Origin: Ruminococcus sp. | GTDB taxonomy: Bacteria; Bacillota; Clostridia; Oscillospirales; Ruminococcaceae | Direction of reading: 5' to 3' | NCBI RefSeq assembly: GCF_019417665.1 | Contig: NZ_DXUU01000001.1 | Location: forward strand, 1-30,547 | Length of the DNA stretch: 30,547 nt | Part shown: positions 1 through 7,756 of the stretch, one piece after another | Layout of the letters: each line of letters starts with the position of its first letter | Position numbering within the stretch: the stretch's first letter is position 1 | Made by a program: the position numbers and the translations under genes | The notes under the pieces: model-generated | Seen by the model: the letters and a program-made list of their open reading frames with translations, nothing else | Database searches by the model: none | Told to the model about the DNA's origin: nothing

Positions 1-11
1 CTATGAAATGA

Positions 12-689
12 CTTTTCCATCAATCCACGCTCTCTACTACTACTACTACTATTACTACTTCTTCTGTGACAGAGAGTTCCACTTCGGTTTTCACCAGCGA
101 GACAACTACATCCAGCGAAAGTACGACGCCGACTACGGAAACCTCTTCAGAAAGCACCTTTGAAACGACTGCCCGAACCAGAGTGACTACAACTACCAAT
201 ACAACAGCAACGGAACAGCAGACGACTACCCAAAACACAGGTGATCACCTGGAACAAGAAAACCTCACCTTAGCGGTAGGAAAAAATGCTTCCCTCTCGT
301 TTTTTGCCAAAAACGGTGACACCAGCGACTGCGTCTGGCTCAGTGATGACCCGGACATCGCTTCTGTAACAACAAATACACCGGACCGCATCACTATCAC
401 CGGCAAATCCCCCGGCACCACTTCAGTTATGGTGCTTTATAAGGGACAGATCTATAGCTGCACCGTGACAGTTGTCAACGCTGGTGACAGCTTTGGCGAT
501 ATCAATTTGGACAATGTCATGGATCTCTCCGATCTGATACTATTAAATAAATGCATTGCCGGCTCTTTAGGTGAGCCTTCTGACAAAGCCTTGGGAAATG
601 CGGATATCAACCAGGACGGCTTTGTTGACTGCAAGGACGCTTTTCTCCTGCTGCTGATGCTGGTGGAAACCGATCAGATAGAAGCATAA
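12..689 (+). CDS. Dockerin-bearing secreted protein, 3' part (Ser/Thr linker, Ig-like domain, dockerin)
   Basis: C-terminal part of a probable cellulosomal protein. Counting from the GTG at 66, residues 1-58 are a Thr/Ser-rich linker, about 62-137 resemble a bacterial Ig-like (Big_2) domain, and 141-203 form a classical dockerin with two calcium loops (D145-D156 and D180-D191), each followed by a helix. Dockerins attach enzymes to scaffoldin cohesins outside the cell. No signal peptide or catalytic domain is present, so the gene should begin upstream of the window, yet this frame has a TGA at 9-11. Another frame (2-34) reads YEMTFPSIHAL into an ACT-repeat tract at 36-59, where the linker frame continues. 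This suggests a one-base frame break (real or a sequence error) rather than a true start. The GTG at 66 has no ribosome binding site. A terminator follows at 755-790. The dockerin call is firm; what the protein does is unknown. Confidence 0.72.
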   Translation, partial: LFHQSTLSTTTTTITTSSVTESSTSVFTSETTTSSESTTPTTETSSESTFETTARTRVTTTTNTTATEQQTTTQNTGDHLEQENLTLAVGKNASLSFFAKNGDTSDCVWLSDDPDIASVTTNTPDRITITGKSPGTTSVMVLYKGQIYSCTVTVVNAGDSFGDINLDNVMDLSDLILLNKCIAGSLGEPSDKALGNADINQDGFVDCKDAFLLLLMLVETDQIEA

Positions 690-754
690 TGACACCTCCT
701 AGAACCATTTAACAAAGTGCACAAGTCGCTGCCATACTATTTTTTCCATACACC

Positions 755-790
755 AATCTGCACAGTTTTTCGGATCTGTGCAGATTTTTT
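755..790 (+). terminator. Rho-independent terminator after dockerin gene
   Basis: Perfect 11-bp arms AATCTGCACAG (755-765) and CTGTGCAGATT (776-786) with a 10-base loop, running into a T tract to 790. It lies about 65 bases after the dockerin gene stop. Confidence 0.85.
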
Positions 791-973
791 ATGACATTCC
801 TTAAGATACATAAACTGTCTGTAAATCCTGCTCCTTTTATCCCAAATGTATCCAGTGAAAAAGTCATAAAAACGATTCCCTGTGTGTTTTCGCACCGCAA
901 ATTTTCAGACGCAGCAAAGAAAAACCGAATTCATGTCTTTTCTGTAAATTTTTAAATAGATTCGCTGACGGGG

Positions 974-1002
974 TTGCAATTCTGAGGAATGTATGGTAAA
1001 AT
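974..1002 (+). promoter_or_regulatory. Promoter of ROK-type regulator
   Basis: TTGCAA (974-979), 17-base spacer, TAAAAT (997-1002). Start of transcription would be near 1009. Confidence 0.65.
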
Positions 1003-1132
1003 AGATAAATAAGAAGGGTACAGTGAGTTTGCATTAGATATTTCGCTGCATTTTCAAAAATCAATTTGCAGAAAAAATATACAGATGTAAACTGTACCGA
1101 ACGACAGAAACCAATTGAAAGAGGAATCAAAA

Positions 1133-2359
1133 ATGAATGATTGTGGTATTAGCAAGCTTGATTTAAAAAGACGAAACCGGATGCAGATCCTGCGTGTTAT
1201 CCGGGAACAGGGACCGATCTCTCGTGTTGACATTTCTAGCATATTACAGATCACACGTGCAGCTGTAACAATCATCACGAATGAAATGATCGATCAGCAC
1301 ATTCTGGAAGAGATCGGCGAAGAACCGATTGAGCCGGGTATGGAAGTACGAAAGGGCAGACGCAAGATTCTGCTGGACATCAACGAAACCTATAAATTTG
1401 CCATTGGTGTATACATTGACGAAAAGGAGATCTCCATCGGTCTGACGACGCTGAATTCCGCCGCCCTGGACAAAAAGACAATAGCACACGAGGGCAATGT
1501 TTCTGTTTCTGAAGTGCTGGATCTTTTGAACTCCACAATTTCCGTCATGCTCCAGAATAGCTGTCTTTCTGCAGAAAACATGCTGGGCATCGGCATCGGT
1601 ATTATGCCGTCTATGTACCAGACACTGGGCTGCGAATCCAGTCAGGAGGGAAAACCTGTTTTCCCGGAACTACAGCAGAAACTGGAAGAACGCACCAAGC
1701 TGCCCATTTATATCGACAGTGCCATCACCCAGTTCGCTATGGCCGGCATCCACTACAAGGAGAGTCACGCCAAATCTGTGAATCAAGCATTCTTGTATTG
1801 GGATGACAAGCACTATTGCGCTATCCCCATGCAGGGCAGCACACCGCTTGCCGGTGTCCTGAATCCCGGCGACTTTGTGGAATTTCTCAGCGTAGACCCC
1901 AACGGAAAGTCTCTGGAGGGCTATCCCCCCGGGAGCGTCCGTGCAGAACTCTCTCCGGAAGCATTGAGCGAACTGGTTGCACCTTTGTTCCACGAGGACA
2001 AAACGCCGACATTGTGCAGCCTGCTGGACAACGATCTATCCCGGCTGACGCTTTCGTCTCTGCTGACAGCGGCAGAAACTGATACAGCCTTGATGCCCAT
2101 CGCAGAATCCGTCCTACGGAAATTCTGCATGATGCTGTACAGTCTCCACTGCCTGTATTTTACAGAATACATCAGCCTGTACCGCTTTGGCTTTACAGAA
2201 CAGAATCTGGACATGATCCGGAAGGCTGCCGCTGAATTCGCCGGCGAGAAATTTGCAGAATCCATCCTGCTCAGCCCGATCGGTGACCGTTATCATTTCC
2301 TCTGTGGCTGTACATATATTATCCAGCTTGGATTTTACCAGCGGGGCGGTTTAGCATAA
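1133..2359 (+). CDS. ROK-type transcriptional regulator, divergent sugar-binding domain
   Basis: Probable repressor of the ROK (NagC/XylR) group, 408 aa. Residues about 10-65 form a winged helix-turn-helix (QILRVIREQGPISRVDISS, then a recognition-helix region ITRAAVTIITNEM), the usual ROK N-terminus. The remainder follows the ROK fold loosely: IGVYIDEKEISIGL stands where the phosphate-binding DIGGT segment lies in active family members, and GIGIGIMPS matches the GxGxPG turn. I find no GEIGH segment and no CxCGxxGC zinc cluster, so it is unlikely to be a sugar kinase and may sense a different ligand or none. The ATG at 1133 is preferred over the TTG at 1115 because GAGG at 1121-1124 is correctly spaced for it. 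It stands alone behind its own promoter. The glycosidase genes in the window are plausible targets, but no operator is identified. Confidence 0.78.
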   Translation: MNDCGISKLDLKRRNRMQILRVIREQGPISRVDISSILQITRAAVTIITNEMIDQHILEEIGEEPIEPGMEVRKGRRKILLDINETYKFAIGVYIDEKEISIGLTTLNSAALDKKTIAHEGNVSVSEVLDLLNSTISVMLQNSCLSAENMLGIGIGIMPSMYQTLGCESSQEGKPVFPELQQKLEERTKLPIYIDSAITQFAMAGIHYKESHAKSVNQAFLYWDDKHYCAIPMQGSTPLAGVLNPGDFVEFLSVDPNGKSLEGYPPGSVRAELSPEALSELVAPLFHEDKTPTLCSLLDNDLSRLTLSSLLTAAETDTALMPIAESVLRKFCMMLYSLHCLYFTEYISLYRFGFTEQNLDMIRKAAAEFAGEKFAESILLSPIGDRYHFLCGCTYIIQLGFYQRGGLA

Positions 2360-2409
2360 GCGGTGAAAAACGGTAAAAACTTTGCTTTTTGTTTTTTCTG
2401 CGAGAACAC

Positions 2410-2438
2410 TTGCACTCCAGTGAAAGATGTGCTATAAT
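2410..2438 (+). promoter_or_regulatory. Promoter of aminotransferase gene
   Basis: TTGCAC (2410-2415), 17-base spacer, perfect TATAAT (2433-2438). Transcription would start near 2445, leaving a leader of about 73 bases. Confidence 0.8.
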
Positions 2439-2490
2439 AGAATGCAGTGTGACGGCAATATGCCGCACGACAGATTTTGCAGAAGGAGCA

Positions 2491-2506
2491 GACCCGAAAC
2501 CGGGTC
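2491..2506 (+). promoter_or_regulatory. Small hairpin just upstream of the aminotransferase ribosome binding site
   Basis: Perfect 6-bp arms GACCCG (2491-2496) and CGGGTC (2501-2506) with loop AAAC. It ends immediately before AGGTGAGG (2507-2514), the ribosome binding site. It could stabilise the mRNA or set ribosome access; no function is proven. Confidence 0.4.
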
Positions 2507-2517
2507 AGGTGAGGAAA

Positions 2518-3792
2518 ATGAGAGTATCAGAGATGAACCGTGAAGCGCTGGAAGCGTTTCAAGCAGAATGTCAGAAGCAGTATACTGCATTTCAGGCAGC
2601 AGGATTGAAGCTGGATATGTCCAGAGGTAAGCCGGCGCCGGATCAGTTGGATCTAACCAACGGCATTACTACCTGCCTCTCCGAAGAGGACTACCGTGCA
2701 GAAAACGGACTGGACTGCCGCAATTACGGCTGCCTGGACGGTCTGCCGGAGGCAAAGAAATTTTTTGCACCTATGCTGGGCGTAGATCCGGAAGAACTCA
2801 TTGTGTGCGGCAACTCCAGCCTGAATATCATGTACTGGACAATGTCCCTTGCCATGACAAACGGCATCCTGGGCGAAAAGCCCTGGGGCAAATACGATAA
2901 AGTAAAGGTACTCTGCCCAGTGCCGGGCTATGACCGCCACTTTGCAGTGAGCCAGTTCCTGGGCATGGAGCTTGTGAACGTTCCCATGCGGGAGGACGGT
3001 CCGGATATGGATATCGTAGAGCGTCTTGTGGCTGAGGATGACACCATTAAGGCAATCTGGTGTGTTCCTATGTATTCCAACCCCGGCGGCGTGGTTTACA
3101 GCGACGAAGTGGTAAAGCGTTTTGCAGCGCTGAAGCCTAAGGCAAAGGATTTCCGTATTTTCTGGGACAATGCTTACTGTGTACATCACCTGACTGACAA
3201 TCCGCCGGTACAGGCAAACTTGCTGGAAGAAGCAAAAAAAGCCGGCAACGAGGACATTTGCTATATGTTTGCATCTACCTCGAAGATCACCCATCCGGGT
3301 TCCGGCGTTGCTATGATCGCAGCCAGCGAAAACAATTTGAAATATCTGAAAAATGCTCTGGGCTTCTCCACCATCGGCTATGATAAAATGAATCAGCTGC
3401 GTCATCTGCGGTTCTTTGACGGCAAGTTCGAAAATCTGATAAAGCATATGAAAAAACATCAGGCGCTGATCGCACCGAAATTCCGCATTGTCAATGACAC
3501 ATTGGAGCGCGAACTGAGCGATCTGGGTATTGCAAACTGGTCTGACCCGTTGGGCGGTTATTTCGTTTCTTTCAATCAGAAAGGTTGTGCAAAGCGCATT
3601 GTCCAGCTGTGCAAGGAGGCAGGTGTGGTGCTGACTGGTGCAGGTGCATCTTTCCCCTACGGCATTGATCCGGAAGATGAGAACATCCGTATTTCCCCCA
3701 CATTTCCTACGGAAGAGGAATTACAAAAGGCAATGGATGTCTTTGTTTGCAGCGCAAAGCTGGCAGCAGCAGAACAGGCTCTGGCAAAATAA
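2518..3792 (+). CDS. PLP-dependent class I aminotransferase (aspartate aminotransferase-like)
   Basis: Cytosolic fold-type I PLP enzyme of 424 aa, similar to the bacterial aspartate aminotransferase family (Asp_aminotransf, formerly grouped with MocR), which moves the amino group of aspartate to 2-oxoglutarate. Seen in the sequence: N-terminal LDMSRGKPAPDQLDL, glycine-rich cofactor segment CGNSSLNIMYWT, CVPMYSNPGG, IFWDNAYCVHHL, and FASTSKITHPGSG in which K256 is the expected Schiff-base lysine. The C-terminal small domain includes LGGYFVSF and RISPTFP. Length fits the family. The ATG at 2518 follows AGGTGAGG (2507-2514); the open frame extends further upstream across the promoter, which rules out the earlier starts. 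Monocistronic between its own promoter and a terminator. Exact amino donor is inferred from the family only. Confidence 0.88.
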   Translation: MRVSEMNREALEAFQAECQKQYTAFQAAGLKLDMSRGKPAPDQLDLTNGITTCLSEEDYRAENGLDCRNYGCLDGLPEAKKFFAPMLGVDPEELIVCGNSSLNIMYWTMSLAMTNGILGEKPWGKYDKVKVLCPVPGYDRHFAVSQFLGMELVNVPMREDGPDMDIVERLVAEDDTIKAIWCVPMYSNPGGVVYSDEVVKRFAALKPKAKDFRIFWDNAYCVHHLTDNPPVQANLLEEAKKAGNEDICYMFASTSKITHPGSGVAMIAASENNLKYLKNALGFSTIGYDKMNQLRHLRFFDGKFENLIKHMKKHQALIAPKFRIVNDTLERELSDLGIANWSDPLGGYFVSFNQKGCAKRIVQLCKEAGVVLTGAGASFPYGIDPEDENIRISPTFPTEEELQKAMDVFVCSAKLAAAEQALAK

Positions 3793-3820
3793 TTGTGTAA
3801 TATCATCATTGAATAGAAAG

Positions 3821-3857
3821 AAACGGTGCAGGAGTGTTTTCCTGGCACCGTTTTTTT
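3821..3857 (+). terminator. Terminator after aminotransferase gene
   Basis: Arms AAACGGTGC-AGG and CCTGGCACCGTTT pair over 12 bp with one bulged C, followed by seven T's (3851-3857). Confidence 0.88.
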
Positions 3858-3904
3858 AATTTTTGGCAAAAATCACTCTCCCTGACAATATCACAGGAAA
3901 GATT

Positions 3905-3942
3905 TGCGTGAAAACCTTTGACCTGCGTGAAAACCTTTGACC
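3905..3942 (+). repeat. 19-bp perfect tandem repeat next to symporter promoter
   Basis: The unit TGCGTGAAAACCTTTGACC occurs at 3905-3923 and again at 3924-3942 with no mismatch. It ends 6 bases upstream of the -35 box of the symporter promoter, where activator sites usually lie. It may be a paired regulator site or a recent slippage duplication. Confidence 0.9.
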
Positions 3943-3948
3943 TGCCCC

Positions 3949-3977
3949 TTGCGCAGCTGAAAGAAATATGTTATAAT
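3949..3977 (+). promoter_or_regulatory. Promoter of symporter gene
   Basis: TTGCGC (3949-3954), 17-base spacer, perfect TATAAT (3972-3977). Confidence 0.75.
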
Positions 3978-4035
3978 AGATAAGTATATTTCCGTGTACG
4001 AATACACTAAATTATTTTGACAAAAGGAGAATGTT

Positions 4036-5529
4036 ATGGAACAATCAACAAAGAGTAGAGCGACTTTTCATTCCCGGCTGGGATTTCTTCTCGTCTCTGC
4101 CGGCTGCGCCATTGGGTTAGGAAACGTATGGAAATTCCCATATATATGCGGCGAAAACGGCGGCGGCGCATTTCTGGTGATTTATCTGCTGTGCCTGCTT
4201 CTGTTGGGACTGCCCATCCTGATTTGCGAATTCACCATCGGACGGGGCAGCCGCCGGAGTATTTCACAGGCAATGAATATTTTGGAACAGCCGGGCAGCC
4301 GCTGGCATGTGACCAAATATATGGGGATTGCCGGAAACTATCTGCTCATGATGTTTTATACCATGGTAGCTGGATGGATGCTTTACTACGCTTACCTTTA
4401 TATCTCAGGTAAGATCACCAGTGTCAGTGCCGACGAGACGGCCCTTTTCTTCTCAGATATGCTGGATTCTCCGGGGATCATGATCCTATTTGCCGCCATT
4501 GTCATTGTACTTTGCATCGGCATCTGCGCCCTGGGGCTGAAAAACGGCATCGAAAAGGTCACAAAGGTCATGATGCTTCTGCTGATGGCACTGATGATCG
4601 TTCTGGTAGTGAATTCTCTGCGGCTGGAGAATGCTCTGGAAGGCGTAAAATTCTACCTGGTACCGGATCTCCAGCGGCTGGAGGAAAAGGGAATCGGCTC
4701 TGTGGCATTTGCTGCAATGACCCATGCTTTCTTTACCCTGAGCGTAGGCATCGGTGCCATGGAAATCTTCGGCAGTTATATCGAGCGGAAACGCCGCCTG
4801 ATGGGCGAAGCCGTCAATGTCGTGATCCTGGATACGAGCATCGCCTTCATGGCAGGTCTCATTATCATCCCGGCGTGTTTCGCCTATGGCATTCATCCGG
4901 ATGCCGGACCGTCACTGCTGTTCATCACCCTGCCCAATGTATTCCACCATATGGAAGCAAGCCGTATCTGGGGCAGCTGCTTCTTTATTTTCATGTCCTT
5001 TGCAGCCCTGTCCACTGTGATTGCTGTGTTTGAGAACATCATCACCATGACTGTAGAACTGGGCAGCTGGAGTCGGAAAAAATCCCTTCTGGTGAATCTG
5101 GTGTTGATCTTCGCCCTGTCCCTGCCGGCGATCCTGGGCTTTAATCTTCTCTCCGGTTTTCAGCCTTTCGGAGATGGCTCTACGGTCATGGATCTGGAGG
5201 ACTTTCTGGTGTCCTATAATATTCTTCCTCTGGGATCGCTCACTTTTGTGCTGTTTTGCGTGCGAAAAAACGGCTGGGGTTGGAACAACTTCCTGGAAGA
5301 AGTCAATACGGGCACCGGTCGCCGTGTACCAAAGTGGATTCGGGGCTATTTGACCTATGTTGTTCCGACACTGATCTGTCTGATCTACCTCAAGGGCTAT
5401 TATGACATGTTTGCCACAAAGGGATGGCTGGTGCTCAGCGCCTGGATGTGTCTGGCAGTGGTATTGCTGGGGCTGATTTTCTGGATCTGCTCTGCAGCAG
5501 GGAAAAGACAGACGAAGAAACAGCAGTAA
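4036..5529 (+). CDS. Sodium-dependent symporter of the neurotransmitter:sodium symporter (NSS/SNF) family
   Basis: Integral membrane secondary transporter of 497 aa, expected to import an amino acid or related compound with Na+ (LeuT/MhsT/TnaT type). The N-terminal signature is clear: GCAIGLGNVWKFPYICGENG (about residues 19-38, first helix with its unwound Na+/substrate segment), then GGAFLVIYLL and IGRGSRRS. About eleven to twelve hydrophobic helices can be counted to the C-terminus, and the conserved helix-6 region reads HAFFTLSVGIGAM. GGAG at 4026-4029 sits 6 bases before the ATG. The gene stands alone; repeat elements lie between it and the first hairpin terminator 250 bases downstream. 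The substrate cannot be read from sequence; tyrosine, tryptophan or a branched-chain amino acid are typical for bacterial members. Confidence 0.9.
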   Translation: MEQSTKSRATFHSRLGFLLVSAGCAIGLGNVWKFPYICGENGGGAFLVIYLLCLLLLGLPILICEFTIGRGSRRSISQAMNILEQPGSRWHVTKYMGIAGNYLLMMFYTMVAGWMLYYAYLYISGKITSVSADETALFFSDMLDSPGIMILFAAIVIVLCIGICALGLKNGIEKVTKVMMLLLMALMIVLVVNSLRLENALEGVKFYLVPDLQRLEEKGIGSVAFAAMTHAFFTLSVGIGAMEIFGSYIERKRRLMGEAVNVVILDTSIAFMAGLIIIPACFAYGIHPDAGPSLLFITLPNVFHHMEASRIWGSCFFIFMSFAALSTVIAVFENIITMTVELGSWSRKKSLLVNLVLIFALSLPAILGFNLLSGFQPFGDGSTVMDLEDFLVSYNILPLGSLTFVLFCVRKNGWGWNNFLEEVNTGTGRRVPKWIRGYLTYVVPTLICLIYLKGYYDMFATKGWLVLSAWMCLAVVLLGLIFWICSAAGKRQTKKQQ

Positions 5530-5533
5530 ATTT

Positions 5534-5602
5534 TAAGGCAGCACCCCATAAAGCACGCCTGACAGCGCATCTGATACACAATTTTTGTGCGGTATTGCCT
5601 TA
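5534..5602. repeat. Short inverted-repeat element (MITE-like, 69 bp)
   Basis: Ends TAAGGCAGCACC and GGTATTGCCTTA are inverted repeats matching at 10 of 12 positions. No coding capacity. It directly adjoins the next element, whose left TTA duplication coincides with its right end, so the second element may have inserted at its edge. Confidence 0.55.
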
Positions 5603-5762
5603 GAGCCTGTTCAGCATCTTTTCGCACATGTCTTTTCGGTGAATTTTACTGCTTTCTGCGTTAAAAATTCTTGCCGGGCGACAGCCCGCCTGCGAATTTT
5701 CGCCTTGAAATCAGCGAAAATTCACTCAAAAATCCATGCACGACAAGATACTAAACAGGCTC
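5603..5762. mobile_element. MITE-like element, 160 bp, TTA target duplication
   Basis: The terminal inverted repeats, read just outside and including the ends, are AGAGCCTGTTCAGCATCTT (5602-5620) and the complement of AAGATACTAAACAGGCTCT (5745-5763), 17 of 19 identical. The element proper, GAGCCTG to CAGGCTC, is flanked on both sides by TTA (5600-5602 and 5763-5765), consistent with a 3-bp target duplication. Internally it holds a perfect 10-bp inverted repeat, GAATTTTCGC (5694-5703) and GCGAAAATTC (5714-5723). It encodes no transposase, so movement would depend on one elsewhere. Confidence 0.68.
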
Positions 5763-5783
5763 TTAATTTTTTGATGTATCATA

Positions 5784-5819
5784 AAAACGGCGGAGCACTT
5801 TGAAATGCTCTGCCGTTTT
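5784..5819. terminator. Hairpin terminator downstream of symporter and MITE
   Basis: 14-base arms AAAACGGCGGAGCA (5784-5797) and TGCTCTGCCGTTTT (5806-5819) pair with one mismatch around an 8-base loop. A-rich and T-rich ends would let it act on either strand. Confidence 0.7.
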
Positions 5820-5867
5820 GCTGTCTTATGCTATTTGCTTTTAGAGTTCGAAGAATGCAGCACAAAC

Positions 5868-5898
5868 AAAAAACGCCCCGGGGTGAGGGACGTTTTTT
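5868..5898. terminator. Second terminator-like hairpin
   Basis: AAAAAACG-C-CCC (5868-5879) pairs with GGG-A-CGTTTTTT (5887-5898) with one internal mismatch; a T6 tract closes it. No gene obviously ends here, so it may be a leftover of a lost gene. Confidence 0.55.
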
Positions 5899-6109
5899 GC
5901 TATGATATAGGGATTATTGGGGATTTTCTGTTCTGCATCGGGGTGTATACAGAACAGTTAGAGGATGTTACATGCTCTCTTTGAGCATGGTATCAGTATA
6001 CAGGTTCAATGTGTTCATTTCGTGAAGTGATGCTGAAAAACCGCTGAAAACCGAGAGAATATTGTTTTCACACGGAGATGCCCGGCGGGAAACATAACGA
6101 GAATTTAAC

Positions 6110-6138
6110 TTGACTTTGGAATACACCTTTGATATACT
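6110..6138 (+). promoter_or_regulatory. Promoter of DUF3137-LemA operon
   Basis: TTGACT (6110-6115), 17-base spacer, TATACT (6133-6138). It overlaps a TTG that would otherwise look like an upstream start, which supports the ATG at 6209 instead. Confidence 0.72.
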
Positions 6139-6208
6139 GAGAATACAAATAAAACGTGCGTATACGACAAAAACATCCCCAAAATCTGCAAAAAAAGGAG
6201 GAAACCTC

Positions 6209-7735
6209 ATGCGGTCATCACGTGTGGTCACGGTGTTGCTCCAGATTTGTATCCTGGTTTTTTCTGCATGTCTCATTGGCGCTATTGTGCTTGCGATGTT
6301 CGAGGCGGTTCTGCCGGAAAAGTTGTTCCAAACTCTGATGCCTGTTCTGTGCATACTGGCGGCTGCCAGCATTGCCGTATTCTTTCCGCTTCTGTTTATT
6401 TACAGCTTTATCTACAGCCGACAGAAAAAGCACCGGGAAAAACAGGCAAAAAAAGCAGCAGCAGAAGCAACGCAGTTCGCCCGGAAGGCAGGTGCATATC
6501 ACACTTATGTACCACCAGTGACTCCGCCGCCTGCTGCACCACCTCCTGTCGCACCACCGCCTCAACCGCCTGAAGCAGAGACAGTGACCGCCCAGACAGC
6601 ATCTGCTGTTCCTCCCACAACCGCAGCAACGGGGCAGCCTTCCTCCTCGGCAGTACCGCCGGTAACACCGCCGCCCACGCCTCAATCTCAGCCTTCACAG
6701 GATACCACGAAACCAGAGGAACCTGTGAAAAAGGCATTGGGAAATAAAACGCTGCGGTGGATATTGATCGTCATTGCGGTACTGATAGTACTGCGGCTGG
6801 TGATTGCCGTAGTTCCGGTGATTTCAAGCGGCGATGGCTTTTCTACGGCATCCATTGTGCAGGTCTGCCAGAATTTGTTTCAGGATACGGCTGCCCGGAA
6901 AGCAGCGGAAGAGTCAGCAGATACGGTTCGCAGCGGCAGCAGCATGAATTTTCTCAGCCTTGTTGTTTTTGTCTTTATCGGATTTTTCATTCTGCGCCGC
7001 CTGAATCTGGGCAAGCTATTCCAACCACTCCCGGATGCGGTCACCAATCAGATTATTCTGGAGGAACTGCGGCGTGGTTTCGGCGAAACGGCATCCTACC
7101 AGAAAGGCGCCGGGATCTCCGCCAGTCAGCTGGAGAAGATCCGTAATTCCGGCGTATTTCCCGAAGGATTTTCCTATCAGGGAAGAGAATGCTTTTCCGG
7201 TGTCTTTCAGGGAAAACCTTTCGAAGCGGCAGTTTTCACATGTGTTATCAACAAACGGCATGAGGATGGTGCGACTTTTCAGGAAGTACTCTTTTCCGGT
7301 CTCTGGATTCAACGGGAAATGCAGCACTATGCCACAGAGCCGGTGGGATTGCGCAGTGCAACAGTCAAGGAAATCGAAGCAGAAATTATGGAAAACGGGC
7401 TGAAAACGCCGGAGGGACTGGAAGTCGAGGCATTTAACCGACTATTCCGTGTGCCGTCGAAGGATCTTCACGAAGTATACTATCTCATTACACCGGATCA
7501 GATGGAACAGCTCGCCGCCCTATACCAACGCTTTGGCTGTGATGCCAAGGGACGGCTCTGGCTGCTGTTCTCGGAAAATCAGGTACAGTATGGGCTGAAT
7601 ACAAATTTTACCCTGTATCAATTCCAGGGTACGAAAAACGAACCGGCATCCCTGGCGCAGGCACGCAGCCGTGTGGCGGCAAAGGTACAGGAAGCCATGC
7701 AGCTCATGGCGCTGTATGATACGCTGGGATTCTGA
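6209..7735 (+). CDS. Membrane protein with Pro-rich linker and DUF3137 domain
   Basis: 508-aa protein of unknown biochemical role. Two hydrophobic segments (about residues 6-30 and 42-67) are followed by a Lys/Glu/Ala-rich stretch and a Pro/Thr/Ala-rich linker (about 100-175, with repeated PPVTPPP/VAPPP motifs). Two more membrane segments lie near 185-205 and 245-265. The C-terminal cytoplasmic part (about 290-475) matches DUF3137: CFSGVFQGKPFEAAVFTC, FSGLWIQREM, EAFNRLFRVPSKDLHEVYYL and a following TPDQMEQLAAL. AAGGAGG at 6195-6201, 7 bases before the ATG, fixes the start. The lemA gene follows after 21 bases, and DUF3137 and LemA proteins are commonly encoded together, so the two probably act together at the membrane. 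The long proline-rich insert is unusual and might be a spacer or a protein-binding region. Confidence 0.82.
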   Translation: MRSSRVVTVLLQICILVFSACLIGAIVLAMFEAVLPEKLFQTLMPVLCILAAASIAVFFPLLFIYSFIYSRQKKHREKQAKKAAAEATQFARKAGAYHTYVPPVTPPPAAPPPVAPPPQPPEAETVTAQTASAVPPTTAATGQPSSSAVPPVTPPPTPQSQPSQDTTKPEEPVKKALGNKTLRWILIVIAVLIVLRLVIAVVPVISSGDGFSTASIVQVCQNLFQDTAARKAAEESADTVRSGSSMNFLSLVVFVFIGFFILRRLNLGKLFQPLPDAVTNQIILEELRRGFGETASYQKGAGISASQLEKIRNSGVFPEGFSYQGRECFSGVFQGKPFEAAVFTCVINKRHEDGATFQEVLFSGLWIQREMQHYATEPVGLRSATVKEIEAEIMENGLKTPEGLEVEAFNRLFRVPSKDLHEVYYLITPDQMEQLAALYQRFGCDAKGRLWLLFSENQVQYGLNTNFTLYQFQGTKNEPASLAQARSRVAAKVQEAMQLMALYDTLGF

Positions 7736-7756
7736 GAGAAAAGGAAAGATATTACT

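Larger units (their letters stand above)
690..1132. other. Intergenic region, 443 bases
   Basis: Holds a strong hairpin terminator (755-790) for the dockerin gene and a sigma-A-type promoter (974-1002) for the downstream regulator, leaving a leader of about 125 bases. I see no RNA gene or other coding region here. Short frames on the minus strand have no ribosome binding sites and no recognisable protein. Confidence 0.6.
5530..6208. other. Gene-free stretch, 679 bases, rich in inverted repeats
   Basis: Holds, in order: a 69-bp inverted-repeat element (5534-5602), a 160-bp MITE-like element (5603-5762), a hairpin terminator (5784-5819), a second terminator-like hairpin (5868-5898), a small hairpin with arms CATGCTC and GAGCATG around 5971-5989, and the promoter of the DUF3137 gene (6110-6138). 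No convincing coding region is present; the short frames here have no ribosome binding site and follow the repeats. Confidence 0.65.

Noticed and set aside
36..59. ACT repeats as a phase-variable tract
   Set aside because: The unit is three bases, so gain or loss of units keeps the frame and cannot switch the gene on and off.
2653..3459. 268-residue frame antisense to the aminotransferase, and similar long antisense frames inside GH42, GH3 and GH31
   Set aside because: These are mirror frames of GC-biased coding sequence; they show no family motifs, promoters or ribosome binding sites.
5585..5803. 72-residue frame across the MITE-like element
   Set aside because: It is made of the terminal repeats of the element and lacks a ribosome binding site.
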